Shown here in pieces: positions 50,101-58,946 of a stretch of DNA of 64,000 nucleotides. The stretch is from Microbacterium sp. CSI-V (lineage in GTDB: Bacteria > Actinomycetota > Actinomycetes > Actinomycetales > Microbacteriaceae): positions 1,116,001-1,180,000 of the forward strand of contig NZ_MTQM01000009.1 in NCBI RefSeq assembly GCF_001984105.1, given 5' to 3'. Position 1 is the stretch's first letter, and each line of letters opens with the position of its first letter. The notes under the pieces are model-generated. The model was given only the letters and a program-made list of their open reading frames with translations, had not been told where the DNA came from and ran no database searches. The translations under genes were made by a program, and so were the position numbers.

Positions 50101-52139
50101 CCGTCCCCGTCGAGCGCTCCCGCTCGCGTCGCCCCGTGACCTGGCTGACCCTCATCGGCGTCCTCCTGCTGCCGGCTGTGATCGGCGGCATCCTCGTCGG
50201 CGCGCTGTACAACCCGACCGATCGCCTCGACAACATCACCGCCGCAATCGTCAACGACGACAAGCCCGTACAACTCAACGGCCAGACGGTGCCGTTGGGT
50301 CGGCAGCTCACCGGCGGGCTCGTCCAGGGCGCGGACGACCAGCCGAGCAACATCGACTGGGTCATCTCCAACGACGAGGATGCCGCGGCGGGCCTGAAGG
50401 ACGGCACCTACACCGCCGTCGTCACCATCCCGGAGAACTTCACCTCGGCGGCGCTGTCCACCCGCCCCGGCGAGACCCCTGAACGCGCGACGATCGGGCT
50501 CGAGACGGCTCCCGACGCGCGCGTGGTCGACGGCGCGATCACCGCGCAGCTGGCATCCACCGCCTCCTCCGTGTTCGGCACCGAGCTGTCGTCGCAGTAC
50601 CTCACGAACGTGTTCCTCGGCTTCACGACCCTGGGCCAGAAGCTCGGGGAGGCGGCCAGCGGCGCGCACCAGCTCGCCGACGGCGCCGGGCAGGCCGCGA
50701 CCGGCGCGACCACGCTGACCGACGGCCTCGGGCAGCTCTCGGACGGCGCCGATCAGGTCACGTCCGGGGCGCAGCAGCTCGCGGCCGGCACGACCCCGCT
50801 CGCCGACGGCGCCTCGAAGATCGCCGGCGGCGCGACCGCGCTGGCCGGGGGGACGCGCGAGGCCGCCTCCGGCGTCCGCGACCTCGCGGACGGCAACAAG
50901 GCGCTGGCGGCCGAGATCAACGACCTGGCCGACCAGATTCCGCCGGGCTTCGCGCAGGCAGCGACCGACCTCTCGAACGCAGCCCCGAAGGTGAACGACG
51001 CGCTCGTGGAGGCGGCCGCGGCGCTGCAGAAGGCGGCGGACGAGTGCACCGGCACGCCCGCGCAGTGCGACGCGCTGCAGAAGGCCGCCGCCGACGCGAA
51101 CGCGGCGCTCCCGCAGGCCACCGAGACGGTGACCCAGATCGGCACTCTCGCCGGTCAGGCGGCGAAGCTCCCCGCCGGAGTCCGCGCGATCGCCGACGCG
51201 AACCAGAAGCTCGCCGACGGCGGGTTCACGGCCGCGAACGGCATCGACACGATCGCCGGCGGCATCGACGGCCTCAGCACCGGCGCGAGCCAGGTGGCCG
51301 ACGGCACGCGTCAGCTGGGAGCCGGCGCCGCCGCGCTCAGCTCCGGCGCGGCGCAGGTGGCATCCGGTGTCTCCGCATCCCGCGACGGCTCCGCGCAACT
51401 CGCGGACGGCGTCCAGCAGGTGGCATCCGGAACCTCCTCGCTCGCCGACGGACTCGACACCGCCGTCGCCCAGCTGCCCACCTACACCGACACGCAGGCC
51501 ACGAACCTCGCGAAGGTCGTCGCCGACCCGGTGTCGGCCGCGGGCGTGAGCACGTCGCTCTTCGGCATCTCGGCGGTCCCGCTGCTGGCCGTGGCCGTGC
51601 TGTGGTTCGGCGGGGTCGCGTCGTTCGTCGCGTTCCAGGCCGTGTCGGCGCGGGCGCTCACGAGTCGGCGCGCGTCCGGGCTCGTCGCCCTCCGCGGCTT
51701 CGCCCCCGCGGCGATCGTCGGCGCGGTGCAGGGGCTCCTCGTCGCCGCGGTGGTGCAGGTGGCATCCAACTACGACTGGGGCGACTGGGCGCTGTTCGCG
51801 CTCGTCTGCATCGCCGCCGGCGTGGCCTTCGCCGCCGTGAACCAGGCGCTCGTCGCGGTGTTCGGCGGCGCCGGCCGCTGGATCGCCGCGATCGTCGGAG
51901 CGCTCGCCATCGCGGCCAACATCGTTTCGACGGTGCCACCCGTGCTCGCCGGCTTCGCCGCGCTGCTGCCGACATCGCCGGCGTATTCCGCGATGCTGGG
52001 CGCGCTCGCGTCGTCGGGGGGCGTCGGCACCGGGATCGTGGCGCTGGCGGTCTGGGCCGTGCTGGCTCTGATCGTGACGACGCTCGTCGTGGTCCGCCGC
52101 CGTACGGCGTCCGTCCGCACCGCCGCCCAGCCCGCGTAG
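50097..52139 (+). CDS. YhgE/Pip-family membrane protein
   Basis: The 680-residue protein has one N-terminal helix (VTWLTLIGVLLLPAVIGGILV) and a large extracytoplasmic domain (residues about 35-490). It ends with five or six C-terminal helices from LFGISAVPLLAVAVLWFGG onward. The outer domain carries many copies of the (L)ADGAxxLxxG repeat, for example QLADGAGQAATGATTLTDG and ASKIAGGATALAGG, which predicts long helices. YhgE/Pip proteins are linked to phage infection (Lactococcus Pip) and to type VII-like or ABC-2 exporters. The ATG overlaps the MMPL stop by 4 bp. Together the two probably move a lipid, peptide or drug. Confidence 0.9.
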   Translation: MTVPVERSRSRRPVTWLTLIGVLLLPAVIGGILVGALYNPTDRLDNITAAIVNDDKPVQLNGQTVPLGRQLTGGLVQGADDQPSNIDWVISNDEDAAAGLKDGTYTAVVTIPENFTSAALSTRPGETPERATIGLETAPDARVVDGAITAQLASTASSVFGTELSSQYLTNVFLGFTTLGQKLGEAASGAHQLADGAGQAATGATTLTDGLGQLSDGADQVTSGAQQLAAGTTPLADGASKIAGGATALAGGTREAASGVRDLADGNKALAAEINDLADQIPPGFAQAATDLSNAAPKVNDALVEAAAALQKAADECTGTPAQCDALQKAAADANAALPQATETVTQIGTLAGQAAKLPAGVRAIADANQKLADGGFTAANGIDTIAGGIDGLSTGASQVADGTRQLGAGAAALSSGAAQVASGVSASRDGSAQLADGVQQVASGTSSLADGLDTAVAQLPTYTDTQATNLAKVVADPVSAAGVSTSLFGISAVPLLAVAVLWFGGVASFVAFQAVSARALTSRRASGLVALRGFAPAAIVGAVQGLLVAAVVQVASNYDWGDWALFALVCIAAGVAFAAVNQALVAVFGGAGRWIAAIVGALAIAANIVSTVPPVLAGFAALLPTSPAYSAMLGALASSGGVGTGIVALAVWAVLALIVTTLVVVRRRTASVRTAAQPA

Positions 52140-52174
52140 GCGGGCGCGGCGCCGGGGTCGCGCGCGGGTGCACT

Positions 52175-52240
52175 CGGTCGAGTGTCCAAGACACGCCGTA
52201 TGGCTCCACGGCGTCGCGGCGTGTCTTGGACACTCGACCG
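52175..52240. repeat. Palindromic hairpin element, copy 1
   Basis: A perfect 24-bp inverted repeat with an 18-nt loop (52199-52216), located 36 bp after the YhgE stop. Each arm contains GTGTCCAAGACAC, itself a near-palindrome. It could act as a transcription terminator or a transposed palindrome. Copy 2 is at 53229-53288. Confidence 0.85.
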
Positions 52241-52328
52241 GGTGAGGTGCTTCGCGACGGCTCCTCCACAGCGGTGCTGTTGTGGAGAGCGCGCCGCGCA
52301 CTCGAACCGCTGGGACTGAGATGGGAGG

Positions 52329-53219
52329 GTGCGTCCTCGCCCCCTCCCTCCGCGTCTCCCCGATGCGTTCCATGTCCGGGATGCCGACGACTTCGGCGTT
52401 CCCCGACGGCGCTTGGTCGCGCGCAACGTTTGGGCTCCGTTCCACGGCGTGCGTGCGCGTTTCGGGACGACCTCGACCGAAACGTTCGACCGGTGTCGCC
52501 TGTACGCTCCCCGTCTCCGCAGCGGCCAGGCATTCAGCCACGAAACTGCCGCGGCGCTGTGGGGAATGCCCGTTCCTCAGCGTCCGGGGGCGGGAACCCT
52601 GCATGTGAGCGCAGCGCCGCCGTCCCGAGAACCGCGAACCGTCGGCGTCGTCGGTCATCGCATCGCTATGAACGCTGAGGACACCACCACCGTGGCAGGG
52701 CTGCCGGTCACAACGCCGGTCGCCACCTCGGCCCACCTCGCGGGCTCACTCTCCGAGCACGCGCTTGTGGGCATCGGAGATTGGCTGCTGGCTCGCGGCA
52801 TCCCGAAGGCGACGCTCGAAGCGACGGTCGCGGAGTTCACCGGCAGGGGTTCGGTGATATTGCGTCGCGCGGTCGAGCGAGTGCGCCCGGGGGTGGAGTC
52901 ACCTCGTGAAACCGCGGTACGACTCGTGCTCGTCGACGCGGGGCTCCCTGAACCGTCGCTGAATTGGACGCTGCACTCGAACGGTCGGTTCGTCGCCCGC
53001 CTCGACATGGCGTATCGGGACTATCGCGTGGCGGTCGAATACGACGGCCGTCACCACGCGCTCGACGAGCAGTTTCGTCGCGACGCGGATCGATGGCGCG
53101 CTATCGGTGCCGCCGGCTGGATCCTGGTGCGGATCGTGTCTCACCACATGGAGTCGCCCGAGCGCGACATCGTCGACCCAGTGCGCCGCGCCCTTGCGTC
53201 CCGTGGCTGGTCGCCGTGA
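52329..53219 (+). CDS. DUF559-domain (Vsr-like nuclease fold) protein with AbiEi-like N-terminal region
   Basis: The 296-residue protein has an N-terminal part (DADDFGVPRRRLVARNVWAPFHGVRAR, then FSHETAAALWGMPVPQR and GLPVTTPVATSAHLA) typical of actinobacterial AbiEi/type IV antitoxin-like proteins. A C-terminal DUF559 nuclease-like domain follows (ESPRETAVRLVLVDAGLPEP, then RVAVEYDGRHHALDEQFRRDADRW). E in ESPRE and D in EYDG are the probable metal residues. No toxin partner is adjacent. The start GTG has GGGAG only 1 nt upstream, so the true start is uncertain. The gene is framed by two hairpin elements. Confidence 0.75.
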   Translation: MRPRPLPPRLPDAFHVRDADDFGVPRRRLVARNVWAPFHGVRARFGTTSTETFDRCRLYAPRLRSGQAFSHETAAALWGMPVPQRPGAGTLHVSAAPPSREPRTVGVVGHRIAMNAEDTTTVAGLPVTTPVATSAHLAGSLSEHALVGIGDWLLARGIPKATLEATVAEFTGRGSVILRRAVERVRPGVESPRETAVRLVLVDAGLPEPSLNWTLHSNGRFVARLDMAYRDYRVAVEYDGRHHALDEQFRRDADRWRAIGAAGWILVRIVSHHMESPERDIVDPVRRALASRGWSP

Positions 53220-53228
53220 TCGCTCTGG

Positions 53229-53288
53229 CCGAGTGTCCAAGACACGCCGCGTCTCGATGCGCGCATACGGCGTGTCTTGGACACTCGG
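53229..53288. repeat. Palindromic hairpin element, copy 2
   Basis: A perfect 21-bp inverted repeat with an 18-nt loop (53250-53267), 9 bp after the DUF559-gene stop and 23 bp before the ccsB stop. The arms equal those of copy 1. The loop read on the minus strand starts TATG like copy 1 read on the plus strand, so the two copies are in opposite orientation. Confidence 0.85.
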
Positions 53289-53311
53289 ATGCCGCAAAGA
53301 CCCCCGCGACC

Positions 53312-54328
53312 TCAGTTGGTCAGGCCGGAGTAGGCGTGAAGGCCCTTGAAGAAGACGTTGACGATCGTGAAGTTGAACAGCACGGCGGCGAAGCCGATGA
53401 TCGAGAGCCACGCCGAGCGGGTGCCGCGCCAGCCGCGGGTCGCGCGGGCGTGGATGTATCCGGCGTAGAGCACCCAGATGACGAAGGTCCAGACTTCCTT
53501 GGTGTCGAAGCCCCAGAAGCGACCCCAGGCGTCGTTGGCCCAGATGGACCCGGCGATGAGCGTGAAGGTCCAGAAGATGAACCCGACGATCGCGAAACGG
53601 TAGGCGAGCGACTCGAGAGCGTCGGCGTTCGGCAGGGTCTGCAGGAAGCTGCGCCGGGGGGCCGGGGCGTCCGACGACGCCGCGAGGGCGAGCTTGCGCT
53701 CCCGGCGCGTCTGCAGCAGCTGCATCACCGACAGCCCGAAGGCGAGGGCGAACAGCGCCGTCGCCAACGACGCGACGAAGACGTGGATGACGAGCCACAC
53801 CGACTTCAGCGGATCGGCCAGCGGCACGACCTCGACGTGGAACGCCAGTGTCGCTCCGCCCAGCAGCACGATGGCGAGCCCGGTGATGAGCGCACCGAGG
53901 AAGCGGAGGTCGAAGCGGGTCAGCACGACGAGGTACACCGCAACGACGAGCAGCACGCCGGTCAGCGCGAACTCGTACATGTTCGACCACGGCACGCGCC
54001 CCGCGGCGACGCCGCGCAGCACGGTTCCCGCGAGGTGGAAGAGGAATCCGAGCGCGACGAGCGCCGTGCCCATGCGCGCCCACAGGTAGCGCGGCTTGGC
54101 GGAGGAGGGGCCGGATGCCGACGACCGCGGCGACGCGTCGATGACGCCGCCGCCGCCCGCGGTGACCAGTTCGCGCGCGACGACCTCGTCCTTGGCCTTG
54201 ATCGCGAGGTCGGAGCGGCGGGCCAGGTCGATCGCGTACGCGATGAAGGCCAGCACGTAGATCGCAACGGCCGTCCACACGAGCAGGAGAGAGATCTCGT
54301 CGAGGAGCAGCGGGTCGGTTCCGGGCAT
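53312..54328 (-). CDS. ccsB: Cytochrome c maturation protein CcsB/ResC (system II)
   Basis: The 338-residue membrane protein carries heme across the membrane for cytochrome c assembly. Eight hydrophobic segments are visible. The Trp-rich heme loop is SIWANDAWGRFWGFDTKEVWTF, a CcmF/CcsA-type WWD region. His residues in TLAFHVEVV and FKGLHAYSG probably ligate heme. TAGACT ends 6 nt before the ATG, although ResB lies just upstream (stop 5 bp away), so an internal leaderless promoter is possible. Confidence 0.92.
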   Translation of the reverse strand: MPGTDPLLLDEISLLLVWTAVAIYVLAFIAYAIDLARRSDLAIKAKDEVVARELVTAGGGGVIDASPRSSASGPSSAKPRYLWARMGTALVALGFLFHLAGTVLRGVAAGRVPWSNMYEFALTGVLLVVAVYLVVLTRFDLRFLGALITGLAIVLLGGATLAFHVEVVPLADPLKSVWLVIHVFVASLATALFALAFGLSVMQLLQTRRERKLALAASSDAPAPRRSFLQTLPNADALESLAYRFAIVGFIFWTFTLIAGSIWANDAWGRFWGFDTKEVWTFVIWVLYAGYIHARATRGWRGTRSAWLSIIGFAAVLFNFTIVNVFFKGLHAYSGLTN

Positions 54329-54332
54329 GGTG

Positions 54333-56075
54333 TCAGTCTACTTTTCCGGGGTCGGGGCGGCTCTGGTCGTCCGAAGCCGGACGGGAGGGGCGGCTCTGCG
54401 TCTTCGGAGCCGGGAGTGAGGGGCGATGCCGTTCGACGACCTGGTCGACCGCGGCGGCGAGCGTGGGATCCTCCCCGCGGGCGAGGCCCGCGTACTCCAC
54501 GCGGACGCTGTCGCCGTGCGTCGTGGCCTTCACCCACATGCGACGGCGCGGTACGAACAGCGCGGCGAGCAGGCCGAGGGTCGCGAGCGCGGCGAAGCCG
54601 AGCACCCAGGGCCCCGCGAGGTCGCGGTGGATCGACAGCGACGCGAAGCGCTTCACCGACCCGGCATAGCCCGTGGCACCGGCCGGCGCCTCGTTCTCGA
54701 ACGTGATGGTGCCGAGGCCGTTCGGCAGGTCCTGGGTCTCGCCGGGCATGAGGCGCAGGGCGGGGGTGCCGCTGTCGCCGCCGGCGATCTGGGTCATGCC
54801 CGTGGGGTCGAGGGTGTAGACCGAGCGCGGGGTGCCGTTGTCGATACCGAGGTCGCCCGCGTACACGCGCAGCGTGAGGACCGGGTACTCGAGGTCGCCG
54901 TAGGTGGAGGTGAGCGCGCCCGACGTGAGGGTGTCCATCGTCGGGTAGAAGAAGCCGATGAGTCCGAGCTGCTCGGGCATGCCGTCGGCGACCTTGATGA
55001 CGCCGAGCGAGGTCATGTTGGCATCCTGGGGAAGGAAGGCCACGGAGTCGTGGAAGACCTCCACGCCGTCGGCGTTGCGGATGGTCACCGTCGGCGCGTA
55101 GCCGTTGCCGAGGAGGTAGACGCGGTCGCCCTGCACGTCGAGCGGGTGGTTGACCCGAACCTGTCCGTCCTGACTCTGGCCGTCCGGGGTGAGGGTGGTC
55201 ACGTTGGCGGCGAAGTCGCCGGCCTGCCCCGATCCGGGCTGTCCGGGCGGCACGTACGTGACGTCGAAGCGGTCGAGCGTCATCGAGTACGGAGCGAGGG
55301 CGTTGCTGTCGACGAAGCGGCCGGGATTGAACGACGAGTAGTCGAGGAGGCTGTTGGTGAACGCCTGTCCCTCGACGAGGACGCGCTGCCCGGTGTAGGT
55401 GAAGCCGCCGCCGACGCCGACGGCGACGAGCACGCCCACGAGCGCGGCGTGGAAGACGAGGTTGCCGGTCTCGCGCAGGTACCCCCGCTCGGCCGAGACC
55501 GAGAAGGCGCCGCGCCCGTCGTACCGGGCGACGCGGTAGCCGCTCTTGCGCAGCTGCGCCGCGGCGGAGTCGACGGCCGCGGCCGCGACGGTCGCGGCAT
55601 CCTGCCCCGGCGGCACGGGCACGTCGACGGTGCGATGGTCGTCCAGGCGCGACAGCCGCGCGGGCGTCCGCGGCGGCTGCGCCCGCAGCGCCTTCCAGTG
55701 GTGCTTGGTGCGCGGCAGCACGCAGCCGATCAGCGAGATGAACAGCAGGATGTAGATCGCCGAGAACCAGGGCGACGTGTAGACGTCGAACAGGCTGAGC
55801 TTGTCGAACACCGGCGCGAGGTCGGGGTTGTCGGTGAAGTACTGCGTGACGCCGTTGGGGTCGGCGCTGCGCTGCGGGACGAGCGATCCCGGGACCGCGG
55901 CGATCGCGAGCAGCAGCAGCAGCACGAGCGCGGTGCGCATGCTCGTGAGCTGGCGCCACGCCCAGCGCAGCCACCCGACGACGCCGAGGCGCGGCGAGAC
56001 GACGTCGTCGCCGGACGGGGGCGCGGAGTCGGCGTGGTCGGACGGACGGAGCACGCCGTCGGTGGGTTCGGTCAC
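54333..56075 (-). CDS. resB: Cytochrome c maturation protein ResB
   Basis: The 580-residue ResB/Ccs1 protein has two helices (MRTALVLLLLLAIAAVPGSLVP and SPWFSAIYILLFISLIGCVLP) then LPRTKHHWKALRAQPP. A third helix (VFHAALVGVLVAVGVGGGF), a large extracytoplasmic domain and a final helix before the cytoplasmic tail complete it. The GTG at 56075 has GGAAG upstream. A longer frame from a GTG at 56120 would overlap the ccdA 3' end by 20 bp. With CcsB it forms the heme lyase. Confidence 0.9.
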   Translation of the reverse strand: MTEPTDGVLRPSDHADSAPPSGDDVVSPRLGVVGWLRWAWRQLTSMRTALVLLLLLAIAAVPGSLVPQRSADPNGVTQYFTDNPDLAPVFDKLSLFDVYTSPWFSAIYILLFISLIGCVLPRTKHHWKALRAQPPRTPARLSRLDDHRTVDVPVPPGQDAATVAAAAVDSAAAQLRKSGYRVARYDGRGAFSVSAERGYLRETGNLVFHAALVGVLVAVGVGGGFTYTGQRVLVEGQAFTNSLLDYSSFNPGRFVDSNALAPYSMTLDRFDVTYVPPGQPGSGQAGDFAANVTTLTPDGQSQDGQVRVNHPLDVQGDRVYLLGNGYAPTVTIRNADGVEVFHDSVAFLPQDANMTSLGVIKVADGMPEQLGLIGFFYPTMDTLTSGALTSTYGDLEYPVLTLRVYAGDLGIDNGTPRSVYTLDPTGMTQIAGGDSGTPALRLMPGETQDLPNGLGTITFENEAPAGATGYAGSVKRFASLSIHRDLAGPWVLGFAALATLGLLAALFVPRRRMWVKATTHGDSVRVEYAGLARGEDPTLAAAVDQVVERHRPSLPAPKTQSRPSRPASDDQSRPDPGKVD

Positions 56076-56100
56076 GGTCTTCTTCCGGTCGGGCGAGAGG

Positions 56101-56850
56101 TCAGAGCGGGAGTTGGACACCCTGCATCACCCCCTGCAGCGTCGACATCCACGTGCCCCAGAGGCCGGTCACCATCAGCAGGCCGAGCACGATCAGCAGG
56201 GCGCCGCCGATGAGGTTCACGAGCCGGATGTGGCGGCGCACGAACGCCACCGAACGGGTCGCCCATCCGAAGCCGAGGGCCAGGAGCAGGAACGGGATGC
56301 CGAGGCCCAGCGAGTACGCGAAGCCCAGGAGGGCGGCGCGGCCGGGGTCGCCCAGGTTGTACGACACCGAGAGGATCGCCGCCAGGGTCGGGCCGATGCA
56401 CGGGGTCCAGCCGACCCCGAGCGCGATGCCCAGCAGCGGGGCGCCGATGAGACCGAGGTTGCCACGGGCCTGCAGACGCACCGAGCGCTGGGCGAGGCCG
56501 AACAGCCCGACGAACACCAGGCCCAGGAGGATGATGACGACGCCCATCACGCGGGTGATCACGTCGGCGTACCGCAGGAAGAACATGCCCACGGTGCCGC
56601 TGAAGACGTTGACGGCCATGAACACCAGCGTGAATCCGGCGATGAACAGCAGCGTGCCGAACACCAGCCGGGACCGTGCCGGCGCGGATGCCGATCCCCC
56701 GCGCGGCGAGACGGCGCCGCCGATGTAGCCGAGGTAGCCCGGGACGAGCGGCAGCACACACGGGGAGAGGAACGAGATCAGCCCCGCGGCCAGGGCGATG
56801 GGGATCGCGAGCCAGAGCGCGCCGTCGAAGACGAGGGCGCCCGGGTTCAC
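56101..56850 (-). CDS. ccdA: Thiol:disulfide transport protein CcdA
   Basis: The 249-residue protein has six helices with the two redox cysteines in ISFLSPCVLPLVPGYLGY and GVGWTPCIGPTLAAIL. It carries reducing power from cytoplasmic thioredoxin to the outside, where ResA/TlpA uses it to reduce apocytochrome c. It starts at a GTG overlapping the TlpA stop (GTGA). Confidence 0.94.
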   Translation of the reverse strand: MNPGALVFDGALWLAIPIALAAGLISFLSPCVLPLVPGYLGYIGGAVSPRGGSASAPARSRLVFGTLLFIAGFTLVFMAVNVFSGTVGMFFLRYADVITRVMGVVIILLGLVFVGLFGLAQRSVRLQARGNLGLIGAPLLGIALGVGWTPCIGPTLAAILSVSYNLGDPGRAALLGFAYSLGLGIPFLLLALGFGWATRSVAFVRRHIRLVNLIGGALLIVLGLLMVTGLWGTWMSTLQGVMQGVQLPL

Positions 56851-57440
56851 GTGGTCTCCGCGAGGACCGTGCGCACCATCGCCTCGAGGATGGATGCCTC
56901 GGGCAGCTCGCCGATGATGCGTGCGGCGACGCGACCCTGCCGGTCGAGGACCAGGGTCGTGGGGGTGGCGTTGATGGGTGTCTTGTCGGCGAACGCCAAC
57001 TTCAGTTCGGCGTCGCTCACCGCCATCAGGCTCGAGTACGACACCCCGTTGTCACGCGCGAAGGACAGCGCGGTCGCGGGCTGGTCGTACGTGTTGACGC
57101 CGAGGAACGAGACGTCCTGGCCCTCGAACGTCTGGTACGCCTGCTCGAGACGCGGCGCTTCGATGATGCACGGGCCGCACGTGGCGTACCAGAAGTTCAC
57201 GACGAGCACCTTGCCGGCGTAGTCGGCGCTGGAGGCGGTGGAGCCGTTGTCGAGCGTGCCGGAGAAGTCCACGGGTTCGCCGCGGTTCTCGGGGGCGAGC
57301 TCCTGCGTCTGGAACCCGTTGGCGGCGATGTAGCCCTTGTTGTCGCCGGCGCGGTACTGCTCGGCGAGCGGGTCGGCGCTGCACGAGGCGAGGCCCGCGA
57401 CCAGCGCGAGGGCGGCGGCGGCGGAGAGGATTCGGCGCAT
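56847..57440 (-). CDS. resA: TlpA/ResA-type thioredoxin lipoprotein
   Basis: The 197-residue membrane-anchored thioredoxin has a lipobox GLASC near residue 20 and the active site VVNFWYATCGPCIIEAP (CGPC). The cis-Pro region is INATPTTLVLDRQG. It reduces the heme-binding cysteines of apocytochrome c. The ATG at 57440 has GGAG 7 nt upstream; the GTG one codon earlier is also possible and overlaps the phosphatase stop by 4 bp. Confidence 0.92.
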   Translation of the reverse strand: MRRILSAAAALALVAGLASCSADPLAEQYRAGDNKGYIAANGFQTQELAPENRGEPVDFSGTLDNGSTASSADYAGKVLVVNFWYATCGPCIIEAPRLEQAYQTFEGQDVSFLGVNTYDQPATALSFARDNGVSYSSLMAVSDAELKLAFADKTPINATPTTLVLDRQGRVAARIIGELPEASILEAMVRTVLAETT

Positions 57441-58084
57441 CACACGGCTCCTACGTCGACGGCTCCGGCCGTCGCGGCCGGCTCGGCGTACGCCACCTCG
57501 ACCCAGCGCGAGGAGCCGGCGGCGCCGTCTCGCCGCTCGAAGCTCGTGACGCTCGACAGCGCGCAGCGGCGCTTGCGGGGGTCGTGGCGGGTGGGCTGCT
57601 GGGAGAGCGCGAGGTGCGTCACCCAGATGGGGAGCTGGTGGGAGACGACGACGACGTCGCCCGAGGGCACGCGGTCCCAGGCGTCGGCCATCGCCTCGGT
57701 CATGCGCGCGACGATGCGCTCGTACGGCTCGCCCCAGCTGGGCACCGCCGGGCGGGAGAGGTGCCGCCAGTTCAGCGGGTTGGCCAGGGCCTTCTTCATC
57801 CGTCGGCCCTCGAACACGTTGGTCGGTTCGATGACGCGATCGTCGATGAACGGCTCGATGCCGAAGAGTCCGACGAAGGGTTCGGCCGACTCGCGCGTGC
57901 GCTGCAGCGGCGAGACGACGAGGGCGCCGATCGGGCGCTCGAGCGCGTGCACGTACTCGGCGGCCTGCCGTGCCATGCGACGGCCGTCGACGCTCAACCC
58001 GAATCCGGGGAGCCGACCGTACAGCACGCGGCGGGGGTTGTGGACTTCCCCGTGGCGCACGAGATGGAGGCGGTCTGCGGGCAC
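57440..58084 (-). CDS. Histidine phosphatase family protein
   Basis: The 214-residue enzyme has the RHG motif LHLVRHGEVHNPRRVLYGR (phospho-His acceptor), a second Arg in VVSPLQRTRESAEPF, and VVVVSHQLPIW with the second catalytic His. It is annotated in many actinobacteria as phosphoglycerate mutase, but the substrate is uncertain. It starts at a GTG with TAGACT 7 nt upstream and heads the resA-ccdA-resB-ccsB operon. Confidence 0.9.
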   Translation of the reverse strand: MPADRLHLVRHGEVHNPRRVLYGRLPGFGLSVDGRRMARQAAEYVHALERPIGALVVSPLQRTRESAEPFVGLFGIEPFIDDRVIEPTNVFEGRRMKKALANPLNWRHLSRPAVPSWGEPYERIVARMTEAMADAWDRVPSGDVVVVSHQLPIWVTHLALSQQPTRHDPRKRRCALSSVTSFERRDGAAGSSRWVEVAYAEPAATAGAVDVGAV

Positions 58085-58091
58085 GGACTCC

Positions 58092-58097
58092 AGTCTA
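58092..58097 (-). promoter_or_regulatory. -10-like hexamer of the cytochrome c maturation operon
   Basis: TAGACT on the minus strand, 7 nt before the GTG at 58084. Confidence 0.5.
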
Positions 58098-58168
58098 CGG
58101 TCGGGTCTTGTGGGCCCGCTGAGCGAGGAGCGCCGTTGGTTCGACGGCGACCTATCCGCCCGCCCCGG

Positions 58169-58855
58169 TCACGCGTCGCGGCGCGCAGCGAGCAACGAGC
58201 GCACGCGCGCATAGAAGAACCACGCGACCCCCACCGTGACTCCGACGATGACGACGTACTTCAGGACGTCGGCGTACTGCTCGATGACGTGCCAGTTCTC
58301 GCCGAGCAGATACCCGGCCAGCACGAAGATCGTGTTCCAGATGAGGCTGCCGGCGGCGGTGAGCAGGCCGAAGCGCCACAGCGGCATCTTCGCGACGCCG
58401 GCGGGGATGGAGATGAGGCTGCGGAAGATCGGAACCATCCGCCCGAAGAACACGGCCTTGCCCCCGTGCCGCTCGAACCACGCGACGGTGCGGTCGACGT
58501 CCTCGGGGTGCAGCAGGGGGACCTTCGCCGCGATCGCGCGGAGCCGGGCCGCTCCGAGCCAGCGTCCGAGTCCGTACAGCGCGAACGCGCCCACGACCGA
58601 GCCGAGGGTGGTCCACAGCAGTGCTTCGAAGAGCGTGAACGAGCCGCGGCTGGCGGTGAGTCCGGCCATCGGGAGCACGACCTCGCTCGGGAGCGGCGGG
58701 AAGAGGTTCTCCAGCGCGATCGCGAGGCCGGCGCCGATGGGGCCGATGATCTCCATCAGCGAGACGGTCCAGTCGGCGAGCGACGTCAGCCAGGACTCGT
58801 CGCCCGAGGAGGAGTCCGCGGACGCGCCGCGCAGGGTCAGGGTGCTGTCGGTCAT
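58169..58855 (-). CDS. DedA-family membrane protein
   Basis: The 228-residue SNARE-associated (DedA) protein has the family motifs ENLFPPLPSEVVLPMAG and FFGRMVPIFRSLISIPAGVAKM, the G-rich SVVGAFALYGLGRWLG and four or five helices. Related proteins translocate undecaprenyl phosphate or other lipids. The ATG at 58855 has GAAGG upstream. It is not linked to the neighbours by overlap. Confidence 0.9.
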   Translation of the reverse strand: MTDSTLTLRGASADSSSGDESWLTSLADWTVSLMEIIGPIGAGLAIALENLFPPLPSEVVLPMAGLTASRGSFTLFEALLWTTLGSVVGAFALYGLGRWLGAARLRAIAAKVPLLHPEDVDRTVAWFERHGGKAVFFGRMVPIFRSLISIPAGVAKMPLWRFGLLTAAGSLIWNTIFVLAGYLLGENWHVIEQYADVLKYVVIVGVTVGVAWFFYARVRSLLAARRDA

Positions 58856-58946
58856 CGGGTGCCTTCGCGCTCGGTGATCGGCCGCCCGTCCGGACGCCCG
58901 CACGAAGCCTACGGCCGCAGGCTCGGCAGCACCTGTGAGGAGGAGG

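Noticed and set aside
49155..52736. A 1193-codon open frame on the minus strand across the MMPL and YhgE/Pip genes
   Set aside because: It is antisense to two clear membrane-protein genes, has Arg/Gly-rich composition without motifs, and exists because high GC content removes stop codons.
52140..53311. Insertion sequence or transposon around the DUF559 gene
   Set aside because: No transposase and no target-site duplication were seen; the flanking palindromes alone do not prove mobility.
56075..56120. Longer ResB start at 56120
   Set aside because: It would overlap the ccdA 3' end by 20 bp and lacks a good ribosome binding site; the GTG at 56075 has GGAAG at proper spacing.
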